Positions 61,466 to 64,000 of a DNA stretch of 64,000 nucleotides are shown here, piece after piece. Every line of letters begins with the position of its first letter. The stretch's first letter is position 1. Source of the stretch: Chloroflexota bacterium (GTDB taxonomy: Bacteria; Chloroflexota; UBA11872; UBA12225); NCBI GenBank assembly GCA_030447525.1, contig JAUJOR010000012.1, positions 1-64,000 on the forward strand, in the 5' to 3' direction. The translations under genes were made by a program, and so were the position numbers. The notes beneath the pieces are model-generated. The model was given only the letters and a program-made list of their open reading frames with translations. It was not told the DNA's origin and did not search any database.

Positions 61466-64000
61466 TTGAGCGGCTCTTCAGCACTCGGCGCCGGGGACCC
61501 GCTTGCCGGGGGTCCAGCCCTGGCGAGGCTCTGGCGGGCGCTGGCCGTACTGGCCTGGGCGCTGGCTCTGCTCGGCTCTACGCTGGGGCTGGCGGTGGGG
61601 CGCGCCGTCTACCAGCGGGGGGTCGTCTACGGCGACCCCGGCCCGGCCCTCCCTGACCTGGACGGTCCGGAGCGGGCCATCAACACCCAGCTGGAGGTGG
61701 AGCCCGACGCCGAGGCCCAGCGTCGTAGCCTCCAGATGATCCGCGCCGCCGGCTTCGGCTGGATTCGTCAGCAGTTCTCGTGGGCCGCCATCGAGGGGTC
61801 CGGCAAGGGGCAGTTCTTCGATGCCGGCGCCGGTCGCTCCACCTGGGAGCCCTACGATCAGATCGTACGCCTGGCCCAGGAGGAGGGCTTGATGGTGGTC
61901 GCCCGTCTCGACCTGCCGCCCGCCTGGGCTCGTCCGCCAGGGAGTACCAAGACCCACCCTCCCCTCAACGTCCAGGACTACGGAGACTTCGCCGCCCAGT
62001 TCGTTGCCCACTACAGGGGACAGATCCGGCACGTCCAGCTGTGGAATGAGCCTAACCTGATCGTGGAATGGGGCGATCAACCGGTGGATGCAGCGGCTTA
62101 CGTCGAGCTGCTCAAAGCCGGCTACCTGGGGGCAAAGCGGGCTGACCCCAGCATCCGCGTCCTCAGCGGCATGCTGGCCCCCACGCTCGAGCCAGACGTC
62201 CCCGGCGCACGTGGGCTGGACGATCTCCTCTACCTCGACCGCATGTACCGCCACGGGGCCAAGCCGTACTTCGACATCCTGGCCGGCAATGCCTACGGGC
62301 TGCGCACCGGGCCCGAGGACCGCCAGGTGGGCGTGAGCTACACCAACTTCCCGCGAGTCTTGCTCACCCGCGAGGTCATGCTCCGCCACGAGGACGGTGG
62401 CAAGGCCGTGTGGGTCACGGAGTTCGGTTGGAACGCCCTGCCCCCGGGGTGGACAGGTGATCCGTCCCCCTGGGGCGAGGTCTCCGCCCCGGAGCAGGCC
62501 AGCTACATCGTGGGGGCCTATGCCCGGGCGCAGCGGGAGTGGCCCTGGCTGGGCCCGCTGGCCCTGTGGCTCTTCCGCCAGCCGCGACCCGACCCGCGCG
62601 ACCCGACGGCCTACTTCGGCCTCGTTGACGAGGCGTGGCGTCCCCGGCCGGCTTATGATGCCCTGCGGGCGACGGCGCCCGGTGCGACGCGGCGGGCGCC
62701 CGGCGAGACGGGGGGGGCCGCCCCCGAGAGAGGGGGCCACCGAGTCTTTGGCCCCGGGGTGTACCAGGAAAGCGCTGAGGGTCTTACCTTTACCGGCACC
62801 TGGCAGTGGACGCCGGATGGCGCCGCCTCGCTCGGCGCCGTGCGCGAGAGCCCCATCTCGGGGGCGACGCTGCGGCTGCGCTTCCGTGGCACCAAGCTGG
62901 AGGTGCTGGCGCCGGTGGGGCCGTCGCGGGGCACCGCCTACGTCAAGATCAACGGCGCCGCTGCCCTGGCCAATCGCCTGCCGTTCACCGGCAGCGGACA
63001 GGCCATCCTCGACTTCTACGCCCCGGACGCCGTCGCCCAGCGCCGTCTGGTGATCGCCGACCATTTGCCGGATCGCGAGCACGAGGCGGAGCTGACCGTC
63101 ACCGGGAGCCACTCCCCCCTGTCCGATGGGCCCGGGGTAGGGATCGACGCCGTCATCGTCTCCCGTGCCCCACCCGTCCTTCCCCCTGCCCTGCTGGGGG
63201 CCGCCTGGGGCGCCACGCTCGTCGCCGGGCTGTGGATGGCCCGTAGTCTCGCCCGCTCTGGCTGCCGATCGCTGGGCCACCGTCTGGCCACCCCGGTCAA
63301 CCCCTGGGCTGATCCAGGGGCAATCCCAGAGGCAATCCCGCCGCATGCCCCCCTGGCCGGCGGGGTGGGCCAGCCGCACCGCCACGCCCCCTTTACCGCC
63401 CCTCAGCTCGTCCCCCTGTCGGGCCCCGGGCGCCTGGCCGGTGCCTGGGGCGCCGGGGGCGTCGCGCTGGGACTGGCCGGCCGTCTGGCCGGCAAGGTGG
63501 CCTGGCGCAAGGCCGGCGCCCTGGCCATCGCCGCCGGTCTGCCCCTGGCCCCCCTATCTGTAGCCACGCCCCTAGGGCGCTTCTCACCAGTGGAGCTCCT
63601 GATGGTCCTCTACGCCGGTGCCAACGTCGCCTGGCTGTACCTCGCCGGCCAGGTCCGTGGTCGTTACGGCGCTTTTGCCGTGCCGGCATTGCTGATCGTC
63701 GTCGCCGGCTTGATTTCGCTGGCCGTGGCCGAGTACCCGCGTCTGGCCCTGCGAGAGCTGCGCACGGTGGTGCTTGGCCCGGCTGTGTTCTACGTGCTCA
63801 CCCGGGCTGTCCTACGTGGCTCAGAGCGGGACGACCGCGGGGGGGACGCCCTACATCTGGCCGGTGCCTTTCTCATGGGTGCCGCCGGCGCTACCCTGCT
63901 GGCGCTAGGGCAGGTGGCTCTGGGACGAGACCTGGTCGCCGCCGAGGGTGTGACCCGCGCCGCCGCCCTCTATCGCAGTCCGAACAACCTGGCCCTGCTC
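61466..64000 (+). CDS. Glycoside hydrolase-like domain fused to O-antigen-ligase-like membrane domain (partial, 3' end beyond window)
   Basis: The open frame runs from a TTG at 61466 to the window end, 845 codons without a stop. An N-terminal transmembrane helix (LAVLAWALALLGSTLGLAVG) leads to a glycosidase domain paralogous to the preceding gene: QMIRAAGFGWIRQQFSWAAIE, acid/base Glu195 in LWNEPN and nucleophile Glu319 in WVTEFGWN. A beta-sandwich-like domain (about 430-560, FTGTWQWTPDG and LRLRFRGTKLEVLAPVG) follows. Then several transmembrane helices begin near residue 570 and end with LYRSPNNLALL, matching the conserved YxSPNxLA segment of O-antigen ligase/polymerase proteins. An in-frame TAG at 61454 bounds the start. 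No ATG is available, so TTG is the best guess. Confidence 0.75.
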   Translation, partial: MSGSSALGAGDPLAGGPALARLWRALAVLAWALALLGSTLGLAVGRAVYQRGVVYGDPGPALPDLDGPERAINTQLEVEPDAEAQRRSLQMIRAAGFGWIRQQFSWAAIEGSGKGQFFDAGAGRSTWEPYDQIVRLAQEEGLMVVARLDLPPAWARPPGSTKTHPPLNVQDYGDFAAQFVAHYRGQIRHVQLWNEPNLIVEWGDQPVDAAAYVELLKAGYLGAKRADPSIRVLSGMLAPTLEPDVPGARGLDDLLYLDRMYRHGAKPYFDILAGNAYGLRTGPEDRQVGVSYTNFPRVLLTREVMLRHEDGGKAVWVTEFGWNALPPGWTGDPSPWGEVSAPEQASYIVGAYARAQREWPWLGPLALWLFRQPRPDPRDPTAYFGLVDEAWRPRPAYDALRATAPGATRRAPGETGGAAPERGGHRVFGPGVYQESAEGLTFTGTWQWTPDGAASLGAVRESPISGATLRLRFRGTKLEVLAPVGPSRGTAYVKINGAAALANRLPFTGSGQAILDFYAPDAVAQRRLVIADHLPDREHEAELTVTGSHSPLSDGPGVGIDAVIVSRAPPVLPPALLGAAWGATLVAGLWMARSLARSGCRSLGHRLATPVNPWADPGAIPEAIPPHAPLAGGVGQPHRHAPFTAPQLVPLSGPGRLAGAWGAGGVALGLAGRLAGKVAWRKAGALAIAAGLPLAPLSVATPLGRFSPVELLMVLYAGANVAWLYLAGQVRGRYGAFAVPALLIVVAGLISLAVAEYPRLALRELRTVVLGPAVFYVLTRAVLRGSERDDRGGDALHLAGAFLMGAAGATLLALGQVALGRDLVAAEGVTRAAALYRSPNNLALL

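Noticed and set aside
61478..63385. 635-codon minus-strand frame opposite the hydrolase fusion
   Set aside because: It is rich in Gly, His and Arg with no domain, and it mirrors a plus-strand frame with clear catalytic motifs.

Overview
The window is GC-rich bacterial chromosome, about 64 kb and densely coding on both strands. It carries chromosomal housekeeping genes. I saw no tRNA, rRNA, transposase, integrase, phage module or CRISPR array. Several traits fit a member of the Chloroflexota or a similar GC-rich, deep-branching lineage: an archaeal-looking valine--tRNA ligase, CIRCE control of groEL, RNase Y, an MrfA/MrfB pair, and many promoters whose -10 box sits directly on the start codon. 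This placement is inference. No marker here proves the phylum.

Layout. 1-213 is a homopolymer-rich G/C stretch that looks like a contig edge. 0.2-7.3 kb holds a cation-efflux protein, a BatA-like VWA protein, a lactonase, a RidA protein, a Cys/Met-metabolism PLP enzyme, an unknown helical protein, a 38-codon fragment of a Ca2+/H+ antiporter and a VOC protein. 7.5-10.5 kb is a sensor kinase followed by a stand-alone receiver. 10.5-22.4 kb holds valS behind a structured leader, eno, a Roadblock protein, purN, an Old Yellow Enzyme-type reductase divergent from a cysteine synthase, rsgA, ddl and an Mrp-type ATPase. 22.4-26.1 kb (minus strand) is a membrane-anchored C39-like peptidase/TPR protein, a rhomboid protease and galE. 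26.5-30.1 kb is an acyl-CoA module (thiolase, hydroxyacyl-CoA dehydrogenase, enoyl-CoA hydratase, B12-binding domain).

30.3-33.3 kb holds two small unknown proteins, a glutaminyl cyclotransferase and a second Mrp. 33.3-35.6 kb is a heat-shock unit: a perfect CIRCE operator and sigma-A promoter drive a small uncharacterised protein and then groEL, with no groES. 35.8-37.5 kb is a thiol-redox operon (TlpA, glutaredoxin-like, CcdA). 37.7-41.3 kb has an FAA-fold hydrolase, a glycerophosphodiesterase, a metallophosphoesterase and a repeat-containing membrane protein. 41.3-45.5 kb is mrfA-mrfB and a TPR protein. 45.6-52.1 kb (minus) is a riboflavin operon ribD-ribE-ribBA-DUF418-ribH, followed by an atypical kinase-fold protein. 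52.2-57.5 kb holds htrA, coaE, two PHP phosphoesterases and rny. 57.5-64.0 kb is lon, a secreted glycoside-hydrolase-like protein and a larger paralogue of it, fused to an O-antigen-ligase-like membrane domain and cut by the window end.

Most worth a second look: the CIRCE-controlled small protein, whose C-terminal RWL..GRLSD motif recurs in the protein at 6010-6471; the hydrolase/O-antigen-ligase fusion; the DUF418 membrane protein inside the rib operon; GC-rich perfect palindromes carried in frame in linkers of unrelated enzymes; the structured valS leader; and repeated leaderless promoter geometry.
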